Below are positions 17,301 through 27,300 of a DNA stretch of 64,000 nt, one piece after another. Source of the DNA: Nodosilinea sp. PGN35 (GTDB lineage Bacteria; Cyanobacteriota; Cyanobacteriia; Phormidesmidales; Phormidesmidaceae); contig NZ_JAQKQJ010000009.1 of NCBI RefSeq assembly GCF_029109325.1, positions 124,001 to 188,000 on the forward strand, in the 5' to 3' direction. Each line of letters starts with the position of its first letter. The first letter of the stretch is position 1. The translations under genes and the position numbers were made by a program. The notes beneath the pieces were generated by a model that was given only the letters and a program-made list of their open reading frames with translations, was not told the DNA's origin and made no database searches.

Positions 17301-19437
17301 CCACATCCTGGGTTAAGTCAACGTACCAAGTGCCCATCTGGGCGGCCTCCAGGGCAATTTCTAGACTCTCCTGGGCCTGGCGCAGGGCCAGCTCAGACTG
17401 CTGGCGTTTGGCTTCATCGCGCTTGCGATCGCGAATGTCTCGGCAGGTGGTGCCCATGCACAGCGGCTCCTGGGTATGGGCATCGCGAATCAGAAAGATC
17501 ACCTGCTCTACGGCAATGTCTTCGCCGGTCTGCCAGTGGCGGAGAGTAGACTCGCCGCGCCAGTAGCCCTGCCGACGGGCAATGGGCAAAACCTCCTGCA
17601 TCAGTCGCGCTACGGTAGCGGCACTGTGGAAATCGGCGATGGCGGCTCCATCGACTGCCTCCTCTGCCGACAGCCCCACCAGCTGCCGTCCCGACCGGTT
17701 GATGTAGAGCACTTCGCCGCTGAGGCTGGCGGTACCCACAAATTCAGTACTGTTTTCAACAATGGCGGCCAGCTTTTGCAGCTCCTGGGTGCGCTGCTGC
17801 ACCCGCTGCTCCAGCTCGCCGTTGAGCTGGTGCAGGGCCAGTTCTGCCCGCTTGCGTTCGGCCTCGTCGCGTTTGCGCTCGCCGATGTCTTCTGTGATGC
17901 CCACCACGCGCACAATGGTGCCGTCCTCGCCGCGTACGGGGTAACCCTGGGATCTGACCCAGTGCAGCTCACCGTCGGGGCCCCAAAGGCGGTATTCCTC
18001 ATCGAAGGGAACGCCCTGAAACTGCTGTTGGGCAGCAGCGGCAACCCGATCGCGATCGTCGGGATGGATGTTGTTGAGCCAGTAGGCCATACCCTGGTGA
18101 GCCAATGCCTCCGTGTCGGCGAGGGAGGCATTGGCGGGGTTCATGTACTCGTAGCACCTGTGGGCTACGTCGAAGACAAAAAAGCCCTCGCGCACGGTTT
18201 CAGCCAGCTGACGAAACCGGGCCTCGCTGTCCTGAAGGGCGAGCTGGGCAGTTTTGCGCTCGGTGATGTCGTACATGATCCCCGCCGCCCGCAGCTCTCG
18301 CCCATCGGCGGCATAGACGCTCTGGCCGTTGTCGGCAATCCAGCGCTCGGTGCCGTCGGGCCACAGCACCCGGTACTCCAGGGCAAAGGGGCGACGCTCA
18401 GCGTTCGCCCGATCGATCTCTAGCTGTACCGAGGCGCGATCCTGGGGGTGAACCGCCTGTAGCCAGTCGGCATAGGTCAAGGGCTCGGGGCTGGGCTCAA
18501 GGCCAAGCAGCCGGTAGGCAATGTCATTCCAGATCAGGTGGTCAGAGAGGAGATCCCAGGTCCAGATCGCCATATGGCCAAACTCCAGAGCGATCTGGAG
18601 CTGCTCCTGACTCTGCTTTAGAAAGTCTTCGATGCGCTTGCGATCGCCAATATCCACCATCACCCCCAGCATCTTGAGGGGCCGACCCCGGTTGTCGTAA
18701 AGGCCGTGCCCCCGAGTCATGACCCAGCGCACGGTGCCATCGGGCAGCACCACCCGGTATTCCAGATCGAGCAGGGTGCCGGTGGCCATGGCCTGGGCAA
18801 AGGCCCCCTCGACCTGGGCCACATCGTCGGGGTGCACGGCATCGCGCCAGGTGGCGTAGGTGACGGGCTGGTCGGTGGGAGAAAGCCCCATCAGGCGGTA
18901 GTGGCTTTGGCTCCAGAGCATCGCCCCGGTGGCGACATCGAGCTCCCAGCTGCCGGTATTGGTCAGCTCCAGGGCCATCCCATGGTGCGTTTTAGGGTGC
19001 GCTTCGCCGTCTTTAAGGGCTGCGGTCAGGGCAACCTGCATCTGCGCCAGCTGCTGCTCATGGCGGTAGCGTCGCCGGGCCTCGACTAGGGTCAGCCGCA
19101 GCTCTGCCGGCTGCCAGGCTGGCGGCAGACAGCGATAGAGCTGCCCCGACGGCACCAGCGCCTCGATCGCCTCTACGCTACTTGCCGCCAGCACCACCAG
19201 CAGCGCCTGGGGAAACCGGGTGTAGAGGGTTTGGAGCCAGAGAGGGTCGATCAGCGCCTGGTGGGCAATCACCAGGGGCGCTTCTGAAGCGGTGGCGGCG
19301 ATCGCATCGATCTGGGCGATCGCCCCCTGGACAGTGGTGGCCAGGGCAATGGGGCAATCCAGCGCTGCCTTCGCTAGCTGGGCACTGACCACCTGCGGCA
19401 TCAGTGGGTCGTTGTCAATGCAGAGAATGGTGACCAT
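14344..19437 (-). CDS. Giant hybrid sensor histidine kinase, REC-like, eight PAS, HisKA, HATPase, REC
   Basis: A 1,697-residue soluble signalling protein with no membrane segment. Residues 1-125 are a receiver-like domain (ILCIDNDPLMP) that lacks a clear acceptor Asp, because the expected site reads PLVIAHQALIDP. Eight PAS domains follow at about 150-1205, most ending in DI(S/T/G)(D/E)RK(R/Q) with PAC motifs (HPDD, YR(V/I)xxPDG). A coiled coil leads to HisKA (phospho-acceptor His1237 in MSHELRTPLNAIL). HATPase follows (LVGNAIKFT, DTGIGIA, GTGLGLS), then a canonical receiver (ILVVDDDDTH, WLDIRMP, VRKPF) and about 85 helical C-terminal residues. Lack of haem, bilin or flavin marker residues leaves the signals unknown. 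Confidence 0.95.
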   Translation of the reverse strand: MVTILCIDNDPLMPQVVSAQLAKAALDCPIALATTVQGAIAQIDAIAATASEAPLVIAHQALIDPLWLQTLYTRFPQALLVVLAASSVEAIEALVPSGQLYRCLPPAWQPAELRLTLVEARRRYRHEQQLAQMQVALTAALKDGEAHPKTHHGMALELTNTGSWELDVATGAMLWSQSHYRLMGLSPTDQPVTYATWRDAVHPDDVAQVEGAFAQAMATGTLLDLEYRVVLPDGTVRWVMTRGHGLYDNRGRPLKMLGVMVDIGDRKRIEDFLKQSQEQLQIALEFGHMAIWTWDLLSDHLIWNDIAYRLLGLEPSPEPLTYADWLQAVHPQDRASVQLEIDRANAERRPFALEYRVLWPDGTERWIADNGQSVYAADGRELRAAGIMYDITERKTAQLALQDSEARFRQLAETVREGFFVFDVAHRCYEYMNPANASLADTEALAHQGMAYWLNNIHPDDRDRVAAAAQQQFQGVPFDEEYRLWGPDGELHWVRSQGYPVRGEDGTIVRVVGITEDIGERKRDEAERKRAELALHQLNGELEQRVQQRTQELQKLAAIVENSTEFVGTASLSGEVLYINRSGRQLVGLSAEEAVDGAAIADFHSAATVARLMQEVLPIARRQGYWRGESTLRHWQTGEDIAVEQVIFLIRDAHTQEPLCMGTTCRDIRDRKRDEAKRQQSELALRQAQESLEIALEAAQMGTWYVDLTQDVALRSLRHDQLFGYATPVETWSQALTRQHVVAADQPRFDAAFAHALATGDLSFEGRVQWPDGSIHWMALCGRVYCDDNGTPLYSGGVNFDISDRKQAEINLQESEARFRQITETIQEVFWMTTADSSQTLYVSPAFERVWGISCEALYQSIGVLAEAIHPDDLAEVEAALHPDRIHDYDQVYRIRRADGETRWIHDRAFPVLNERGEVYRIVGVANDITDRKQAEQAEQDSRTMLQLVLDTIPQRVFWKDRNSIYLGCNLAFAQDLNLTPDQVVGKTDSDLPFIVNACRYRAEDAQIVSSQTPGLGYEERLPSPDPEIERWARTSKVPLTDNDGEVIGVLGCYEDITDYRQAEMQLREQEQFLRSIYEGVNQPVCVSEVAEDGTVRLVGLNPAAARLFGTTSAPVAGKSLEEAFGAQEAAEILQRYRHCIATSQPLTFERSLTVAGKTHWLLGTYNPIVNPEGRVYRIVGSLYDISDRKRAEAALQQLNAELEQRVQERTQALQQAMETAQSASRAKSTFLANMSHELRTPLNAILGFAQLMARDTALGSGNRQSLEIINRSGEHLLELINDILEMAKIEAGQVRLNPLCFDLDKLLTTLGDMFCVRAQGKGLTLAIDRHPALPRYLRSDEPKLRQVLINLVGNAIKFTAQGQVCLRLAPVEPIPVGLRPGAGLSIAFTVSDTGIGIAAEHLDGLFAPFVQVNQGAGVFEGTGLGLSISHQFVQLLGGTLTVASQPGAGSTFTFTLPMQVAAGVEETDPVLPSAQIAELAPGQPSYRILVVDDDDTHRQLLTQLLSAVGFGVSEARDGQEAIALWERWHPQLIWLDIRMPTLTGCDLARHIRAQERANDLPPTKLIALTANAFEEDRAQALAVGCDDFVRKPFQLGYVLAKLAEHLGVQYTYSPESPVVTAAPLAAADAIAALGTLSPQIRRQLHHATLQLDSELITQLIDQLPPSHRPLANLLHQHLDNFAFDTIHDLLQQIPNP

Positions 19438-19537
19438 GCCTAGAAAGGGGGAGAAATCGCCCGGAGTTAATAAAAAAGCTGAGCCCCAGGCCGTAGGTTA
19501 AGGCTGCCCCAGGGGTCGAAAAAATCACGGTTAAGCC

Positions 19538-19612
19538 GATTCGGCTTAGACCGCGCCTGCGTAGATCTCACCCGGTTAGACCTCACCCGGTTAGACCGCA
19601 TCCGCTTAGATC
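19538..19612. repeat. 15-base short tandem repeat, five units
   Basis: Units GATTCGGCTTAGACC, GCGCCTGCGTAGATC, TCACCCGGTTAGACC (twice, identical) and GCATCCGCTTAGATC follow one another without gaps. This is the cyanobacterial STRR type. It sits in the 340-base spacer upstream of the giant kinase gene, where its promoter would be expected. Confidence 0.75.
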
Positions 19613-19776
19613 GCACCATAATCAGAGCATAACCTGGTCAAGGAAAATGAGGCTGGCAACAGCGGCAAGTAATGGGATGACATACGGGGTCAGCCTCGGC
19701 CCTAACCTCGGCCCAGCGCCGCCTGTGAGCCTTGCTGGGGGAGAGCACCAGAGACAATCCATCGAGGTTCCCCACC

Positions 19777-21240
19777 TCATTCCTCTTCGTCGTAGGCGAC
19801 TTCGAAGCGAGCCCCATCCCCTGGCTCGGGAGCGGGTTCACTCAGGCACACCCGGTTGCCCCCCTGGCCCTTGGCCCGGTAGAGGGCCCGATCGGCCTCG
19901 GCCAGCAGCATGTCTATGGTTCTGGGCGACCCGGGAATTTGGCTGGCAACTCCCAGGCTGAGGCTGACTCGCTCGCACTCAACCCTCGGCACCACCAGCC
20001 GCAGATGGGCGATCGCCCCCAGCACCTGATCGGCCACCCGCGCCGCGCCCTGGAGCGTAGTCTGGGGCAGCAAAATAGCAAATTCTTCGCCGCCGTAGCG
20101 GGCGACTAGATCGGCGGGGCGCTTGACCACCGAGGCGATCGCCGCCGCCACCTGACGCAGGCATTCATCCCCCACTCCGTGGCCGCAGAGATCGTTAAAC
20201 CGCTTAAAGTGGTCAATGTCGCCCATGATCAACGACAGGGGCTCCCGGGTGCGGGTCAGCCGCTGCCACTCCATCTCCAGGTACTGGTTAAAGGCGCGGC
20301 GGTTGGCAATTTGAGTCAGGCCGTCCTGGGTAGTCAGAATCTGAAGTTCGTTGATGGTGGTCTGCATCTGGGTGACCACCTGGTGGTATTCAGTGATATT
20401 TTTAAGCCGAGCCACCAGGCCATCCCCCAGGCGGATGGCCATCAGCTCAAACCACAGGGGAATTTCGCCATCGGGCTCGCAGAGCAGCTCGTATTGGAGA
20501 GTTTCATGCTGCTCAACCACCTGGATAAACAGGTTCAGCACATCGTCGTTGGGGCAGCGGGTGAGAATTTCAGACAGGGTGGCCCCGGCCAGCTCGGCGG
20601 GCGATCGCCCCAGCCAGTCGGCCAGCGCAGCGTTGCCCAACAGCCACTGAAAATCTTCGATTTCTCCCTGCTGGTTGCGCAGGGCTCGAAAGGCCGCGAC
20701 ACCGTCGGCCAGAGAATTTAGCACCTGGCTGAGCATCTGATACGACTGCTCTAGCCGGGTAAGCGACTGCTGCTGCTCGGCATTTTCCTGGCGGAGGCGA
20801 TCGTTTTCCACCTGAAGCTGCTGCTGCTGCTGGCGGGCCTGAAACTGGTAGCGCACTCGAGCTAAGACTTCATCGATCTGGTAGGGTTTGGCAATATAGT
20901 CAACCCCGCCCAGCCCAAAGGCTCTGACCTTATCCTCAACCCCATCTAAAACACTGAGGAAAATAACCGGAATTTCGCGGGTTCTGGCGTCGGCCTTGAG
21001 CCGGGTGCAAAACTCGTAGCCGTTCATCTGGGGCATGCGAATATCGAGCAAAACCAGATCGGGCAGTGCCGCCTGCACCCGCGTCAGGGCCAGGGCGGCA
21101 CTCTTGGCGCAGCGCACCTGGTAGCCCTCTGAAGACAGCGCTACCAGCAGCAGCCGTAGATTGCTCGGTGTGTCATCTACTACTAAGATTTCTTTTGCCC
21201 CCGTAGCCCTGGGGCTCGTAGGTGCTTGGTCGTGCGACAT
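19777..21240 (-). CDS. Diguanylate cyclase response regulator, REC-PAS-GGDEF
   Basis: A 487-residue protein expected to make c-di-GMP when phosphorylated. Receiver at residues 15-135 (ILVVDDTPSNLRLLL, acceptor in VLLDIRMPQMNGYEF, YIAKPYQ). Gln/Leu coiled coil at about 140-175. PAS at about 175-300. GGDEF domain at about 315-475 with the active motif GGEEF at 383-387. The inhibitory I-site RPAD sits five residues before it, so product feedback is probably intact. The downstream neighbour on the same strand is the eight-PAS kinase, and a partnership is plausible. Confidence 0.93.
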   Translation of the reverse strand: MSHDQAPTSPRATGAKEILVVDDTPSNLRLLLVALSSEGYQVRCAKSAALALTRVQAALPDLVLLDIRMPQMNGYEFCTRLKADARTREIPVIFLSVLDGVEDKVRAFGLGGVDYIAKPYQIDEVLARVRYQFQARQQQQQLQVENDRLRQENAEQQQSLTRLEQSYQMLSQVLNSLADGVAAFRALRNQQGEIEDFQWLLGNAALADWLGRSPAELAGATLSEILTRCPNDDVLNLFIQVVEQHETLQYELLCEPDGEIPLWFELMAIRLGDGLVARLKNITEYHQVVTQMQTTINELQILTTQDGLTQIANRRAFNQYLEMEWQRLTRTREPLSLIMGDIDHFKRFNDLCGHGVGDECLRQVAAAIASVVKRPADLVARYGGEEFAILLPQTTLQGAARVADQVLGAIAHLRLVVPRVECERVSLSLGVASQIPGSPRTIDMLLAEADRALYRAKGQGGNRVCLSEPAPEPGDGARFEVAYDEEE

Positions 21241-21653
21241 ACATCAGGAACCAGCTAAGTGATCGGTATTTTCACAGTAGCTTTTGCTACTCTAGGTCAA
21301 CAGCGTATTATCAGGGAACCTAAACTCAGGCTCCGTCGTCGCGCCCGTCGCCCTTGGGGTCTGTCGGGAGCTGAGGTTGCCAGGGAGGTGCTGTAGCCAT
21401 GGACGTGGGTTAGATAGACGGTAAGCCCCAATATCCCACCGATGGGAGACTAAAAGAACCACTAGGAATGGCCTGCCAGGGCAGGCGTTCGCCGCCCCAC
21501 CTGAGGTCGAGCGTTCGGGGCGCTGGGAAGCGATGGAGGCTCCTGCAACGTCCCCGCTGTCCCCGGAGATGTCACATTTGGCCCCTACACTGAGCGCTAG
21601 GTCGGTGCATTGAGATTCCTGCAATTGTTGCCCCTAGTTCAATTTTTGTCGTC
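21241..21653. other. Gene-free spacer between divergent genes
   Basis: I see no supportable gene, repeat or structured RNA here. It must hold the promoters of the GGDEF gene and of the small gene at 21654. Confidence 0.5.
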
Positions 21654-21929
21654 ATGGCGATCCCCTTAGTTGTAAATGAAAGCCTGATTCGCCCGTTCAA
21701 GTATTGGCACAACGGTGTCCAAGAAGGAGGAATCTACAACAATGAACTCTATACCCGCTTTCGCTCATTTTCCCTGGCCGATCGACTAAAAGCCTACGAA
21801 ATGGCCTTTGAACAGGCCAAGCAGGGCGTAGCGGTGTGTATTTCGGCCTCTGCCCAGGACTACACCGTTTGGCTGCGCCTGCGCCCGCTGACTAGCGCTG
21901 CCCAACCGGCGGCCAGGAGGCAGGGCTAG
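21654..21929 (+). CDS. Small conserved-looking protein, unknown function
   Basis: A 91-residue product (MAIPLVVNESLIRPFKYWHN) with no signal peptide or membrane segment. It has a mixed helical core (LADRLKAYEMAFEQAKQGVA), a strand-rich end (DYTVWLRLRPL) and a short basic tail. No family is recognised. Codon use is like the neighbours. It lies 132 bases upstream of the ABC-F gene. Confidence 0.6.
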   Translation: MAIPLVVNESLIRPFKYWHNGVQEGGIYNNELYTRFRSFSLADRLKAYEMAFEQAKQGVAVCISASAQDYTVWLRLRPLTSAAQPAARRQG

Positions 21930-22061
21930 AGGTCAGGCCAAAGTACCGTCCCGCAGGCCGACCCAGAAGAGTTGGCTCGGGAGTTTGCCCTATCCGCCAG
22001 CGCCGCCCGCCCACCCTCGGCTCTAGGGTCTATGATCGAGGGGTTCAAGACCAAGCTCCCC

Positions 22062-23990
<1,929 letters not shown>

Positions 23991-24092
23991 TCACCGCTTA
24001 GAAATTGATATCTGGGACAGGGCTGCCTACGGCCTTAGAATACCCACGGAAATTGCGGCTGTCAGCAAAATTTATAGTCGTAGTTATTCGGG

Positions 24093-24118
24093 TAAACGTT
24101 TTAACGTTAAACCGTTTA
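24093..24118. repeat. AACGTT-type palindrome, site 2
   Basis: TAAACGTTTTAACGTTAAAC-CGTTTA, an imperfect palindrome about 100 bases downstream of the ABC-F stop codon. The rest of 23991-24341 shows no gene. Confidence 0.55.
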
Positions 24119-24341
24119 TCTAAAAACGTCTCAACGCACTCGCTGTGGCTATAAAGAGCGGCTCAGCGCATCTTTGGAAATAGGTGAAGCTCTGCACAAC
24201 TCACCCCTGCGACCAATAGCGGGCTAGGGGGACAATTCTTACATTGTCAGTGGGTAGCTTAGCTCAGCCGACTGGTTTTCTAGCCTCGCCGGGCCGGGCT
24301 GCTCAACTGACTCGATTACTGTTGTTTAAGAGATTGATCCT

Positions 24342-24629
24342 ATGAAAAGCAACTCCTTAGTTAACTGGATGGGGGCTGGTGTTCTAGCCCTTAGTCTGGC
24401 AGTTTTGCCCTCCCTCTCTCCTGCCGCCCAAGCTACGGCTCCAGGGGATGCAACCGCCCCGACCACGACCACCACGACCGCTGACGACAATGATGGATTT
24501 GACTGGGGTTGGCTGGGTCTTTTGGGTCTGATTGGGCTGGCTGGCCTGAAAGGGCGCGATCGCGACACCAGCACTAGCTATAGCGATCGGACAACGACTA
24601 CCCCCGCTAGCAACAACCCTCGCTACTAA
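24342..24629 (+). CDS. WGxxGxxG-motif small envelope protein
   Basis: A 95-residue precursor. Residues 1-31 are a signal peptide (GAGVLALSLAVLPSLSPAAQA). A Thr-rich linker (TTTTTTADDNDG) follows, then the hallmark DWGWLGLLGLIGLAGLKGRD, a glycine-spaced hydrophobic helix followed by basic residues. A Ser/Thr tail ends the protein. This layout is seen in many cyanobacterial and other bacterial envelope proteins of unknown role. A strong terminator follows. Confidence 0.8.
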   Translation: MKSNSLVNWMGAGVLALSLAVLPSLSPAAQATAPGDATAPTTTTTTADDNDGFDWGWLGLLGLIGLAGLKGRDRDTSTSYSDRTTTTPASNNPRY

Positions 24630-24684
24630 GTCTGTAGTTGTGGTGCTGTGAACACAAACCATCTCCTTACAGGAGACATTAAAG

Positions 24685-24724
24685 GAGAAGGGGAAACACC
24701 ATCAGGTATTTCCCCTTCTCTTTT
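24685..24724 (+). terminator. Intrinsic terminator after the WGxxGxxG gene
   Basis: GAGAAGGGGAAA (24685-24696) pairs perfectly with TTTCCCCTTCTC (24709-24720), 12 base pairs with a 12-base loop, followed by TTTT. The next gene converges on it from the other side. Confidence 0.85.
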
Positions 24725-24783
24725 GCTATAGATAGCTATAGGTTTGCTGTAGGTTTAGATCTAAACCAGGAAACCAAGCATTG

Positions 24784-25272
24784 CTAGCTATTCACCGCCG
24801 GTTGACCCAGGGCCTGCTGAGCACGGCGAATTTCGTCTCGACTACCGGCGACCATCAGCCGAAATTGACGGGGCGCGTTGGGGTTATCCTGCATTTTTTG
24901 ACTCGCGGGCTGGGTTGCCCGCAGCCCCTTACCCACAGCGGCACCAAAAATGCTGCCAGCGATCGCACTACCGATAACTACAAATCGGCTAAAAGCCGAA
25001 TGGGGAGAGCCGCCCGTCAGCCAAGCCGCCGCAATAATAGTGGCAATTAGCCCTACTATACCCCCCAAAAACAATCCCATCCAAAAACCTGCCTGACCGC
25101 CGGTAGTCGTGCCTTGGGCTAACACTTGAATGCCGGGGGAAACGTGGTCGTCAATAGAAATTTGCCGATCGCTGAGGCCAGATGCCTGCACAGCTTGCTT
25201 GGCTTGACTTGCCTCTTGGCGGCTGTTGAAAACAGCCACTGTTTCTCGAGTTTGCGCTATTTGGGTTGTCAT
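24784..25272 (-). CDS. Putative general-stress-type membrane protein (glycine-zipper)
   Basis: A 162-residue protein. The N-terminal part (VAVFNSRQEASQAKQAVQAS) resembles the ferredoxin-like fold of GSP17M/YflT-type stress proteins. Two glycine-rich hydrophobic helices follow (FWMGLFLGGIVGLIATIIAA and IGSAIAGSIFGAAVGKGL), then a C-terminal segment ending RLMVAGSRDEIRRAQQAL. The family assignment is tentative. It has its own promoter region in the 280-base gap before the MITE copy at 25552. Confidence 0.65.
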   Translation of the reverse strand: MTTQIAQTRETVAVFNSRQEASQAKQAVQASGLSDRQISIDDHVSPGIQVLAQGTTTGGQAGFWMGLFLGGIVGLIATIIAAAWLTGGSPHSAFSRFVVIGSAIAGSIFGAAVGKGLRATQPASQKMQDNPNAPRQFRLMVAGSRDEIRRAQQALGQPAVNS

Positions 25273-25551
25273 AAAGACACTCCTTATTGTAAAAAGTTTA
25301 ATCTGGCAGAGGGCAATTCAGCAGATAAATGATTGGCCCAATCCAGACCTGTCTTGTATATTGACTGTCGCTCAGCTAAACCACACTCTATTAATAGACA
25401 GACTTATGGAGGATGGTGGGTTAAGTATAGAGATACCAGAGGGGTGCGTATCGCTAGTACTGCCTGGCAGAAATATGGCCACCGTTGCTGAGGTTGTCAG
25501 GTCTCGGGTGTCAGGTGTCAGGAATGGTTGGCTGACTTATGCCTTAGGGTA

Positions 25552-25695
25552 CTAGTGCTTAGTCAAAAAAATAATGACGGGAGGTGTGACTTAGGGTTCA
25601 CGGTTCACGGTAAGCGGTTTAAGGCGAGCCGTGTACCGTTTATCGTAGACCGTCAACCCCGTTAATCCGTCACATTTAATTTGACTGACCACTAG
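25552..25695 (+). mobile_element. MITE-like element, copy 1 (144 bp)
   Basis: Terminal inverted repeats CTAGTGCTTAGTCAAA and TTTGACTGACCACTAG match at 14 of 16 positions. The interior has ACGGT-rich inverted repeats and no coding capacity. It is about 96 percent identical to the reverse complement of 30826-30968 by hand alignment, so recent movement is likely. CTAG ends suggest TA target duplication as in the IS630/Tc1-mariner group; that is inference. Confidence 0.8.
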
Positions 25696-25795
25696 GTTGC
25701 GGTTGAGGAATGCTGGCGCAGCCCTGCCCAAGGCAATCGATTAACACCCCATGGGTTATGGGTCATTAACCCATCCTAGGCAGAGGTAGGGCGAT

Positions 25796-26491
25796 CTACT
25801 CAGGGCCTTCCTGCTGGTTAATATTCATCTCCCGCTGCACCGCGAGACCGATATTTAGCGCTTCCTGCAAAAACTGGCGATACTGGCTGGCCTGGTGGTT
25901 GACGTGGAGGGCTTGCAGGGTCGCCAGGTTAGTTTCGAGGGTACTAAACAGGTCCTGCTGTCGCTGCATCAGCGCCCGGTGGCGACGCAAAATCTTTTCG
26001 GTCATCAGGGCGGCAGTTAGACTGTCGCGGGTGGTCTGAAGGGCAACCAGGATCTCGCTATTCTGCAACCCTGGTGCCCCCTGGGCCTGCTCCAATTCTG
26101 CCATCACTTGCAGCGCTTGAATAATGTCGTTGTGGCGATCGCACTCATCCAGCAGCCGCGCCAGGGTGATAAAGGTTTTGGCGCGCTGCCCCTGGTAGAG
26201 GTGCCAAAGCACCGCCCCCAGGGCGATCGCCCCCGCAATTCCCAGCAGCAGCGCCCCAAACTGGTCAAAGCCTTGCCGCTGGCTCACCAGCACCAGGCCC
26301 AGGCCCAGGCAAACCACAAACACTGTCCCCAGCACCAGGCATTCTGTAATCAAAAGGGATACCAGCTGTCGCCGCGATTTCCACACCGAGGGGCGAATCA
26401 TTCTGCCCATAAAAACCGAGTCGATGTCGAGGCCCGTAAGCTGATCGAGTTCAGCGTGGGTGATGCGTAGCGCCTGTAGGTCAGAAGTCAT
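25796..26491 (-). CDS. Conserved membrane protein with two spans and a coiled-coil C-terminus
   Basis: About 231 residues from the ATG at 26491 (MTSDLQALRITHAELDQLTG). An amphipathic N-terminus is followed by two hydrophobic helices (LVSLLITECLVLGTVFVVCL and GALLLGIAGAIALGAVLWHL), then a long cytoplasmic helical region (FITLARLLDECDRHNDIIQA, LFSTLETNLATLQALHVNHQ). No named family. It starts 13 bases after the stop of the membrane-protein gene upstream, so they form an operon. Confidence 0.75.
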   Translation of the reverse strand: MTSDLQALRITHAELDQLTGLDIDSVFMGRMIRPSVWKSRRQLVSLLITECLVLGTVFVVCLGLGLVLVSQRQGFDQFGALLLGIAGAIALGAVLWHLYQGQRAKTFITLARLLDECDRHNDIIQALQVMAELEQAQGAPGLQNSEILVALQTTRDSLTAALMTEKILRRHRALMQRQQDLFSTLETNLATLQALHVNHQASQYRQFLQEALNIGLAVQREMNINQQEGPE

Positions 26492-26504
26492 AGCACCGCG
26501 CCAT

Positions 26505-27185
26505 CTAGTTGCCGAACAGCAGCGAGACAATGCTGCGAATCACCTGGGAGTAAAAGTTGCCCTCTACCTCGCGAAACAGCTGAAAGGGCTGACCGGGGGA
26601 GCCAAAAAATGGCCGCAGCGTCCAGCCCAGCTGGCTGCCCACCAGGCCGTAAAGGGTGAGCCAAAACAGCAGCAGCCGGTTGCGAATTTGGGGCGTATCG
26701 TCGGTGAAATTCATCACTGAGCGCATGCCCGCATAGAACAGCCGTACCCCGATGAAGCCCGTGAGGCCAAAGATGGCGACATTGAGCAGCAAAAAGAAGT
26801 GGTAGCTGCGAATCGAGACCAAAAAGAATAGCGTTACCGGCGCAAAGCTAAACAGCAGCACGCTAATCACCGAAACCGTGGTCAGGCTGAGCACCGCGTA
26901 CTGACGAAAGTCGGCCTTAGAGCCAAACAAAATATCAAAAAAATACAGCGTTGGCAGACAGATCAGCAGGGTCAGCAGGTAGAGGGCCGGTAGCTTGGCC
27001 ATCGACACCAGCATCTGCTGCCAGCCGCTGGACGAGCCAATGATCGCCCCGTAGATGGCAAAAAACAGCGAGCTGACTACCAGCAGCGACACAATTTTGG
27101 ACTCAATCTTTTTGCCCTGGCGGACTTCTTCTAAAAAGGTGGGGCGATCGCGCAACAGCAAAATTAGGGTGGAAAAGTGTTCCAT
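26505..27185 (-). CDS. Conserved cyanobacterial multi-span membrane protein
   Basis: A 226-residue protein with about five to six hydrophobic helices (IVSLLVVSSLFFAIYGAIIG, ALYLLTLLICLPTLYFFDIL, VISVLLFSFAPVTLFFLVSI and others). It begins with the cytoplasmic segment MEHFSTLILLLRDRPTFLEE. The arrangement recalls Yip1-like bacterial membrane proteins, but I cannot assign a function. It is first in a two-gene operon; the downstream gene also encodes a membrane protein with a coiled coil, which suggests a complex. Confidence 0.75.
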   Translation of the reverse strand: MEHFSTLILLLRDRPTFLEEVRQGKKIESKIVSLLVVSSLFFAIYGAIIGSSSGWQQMLVSMAKLPALYLLTLLICLPTLYFFDILFGSKADFRQYAVLSLTTVSVISVLLFSFAPVTLFFLVSIRSYHFFLLLNVAIFGLTGFIGVRLFYAGMRSVMNFTDDTPQIRNRLLLFWLTLYGLVGSQLGWTLRPFFGSPGQPFQLFREVEGNFYSQVIRSIVSLLFGN

Positions 27186-27300
27186 AATCTAGCCCAGAGA
27201 GACAGCGGTTAAGGCTCCTTCGGAGTCTAGCCATCCCCCAGGGCAGATGAAGTCGGAAAAAGTCGGCGCTTGGGCTATGGAGCCCTGTTAGCCGGGTAGC

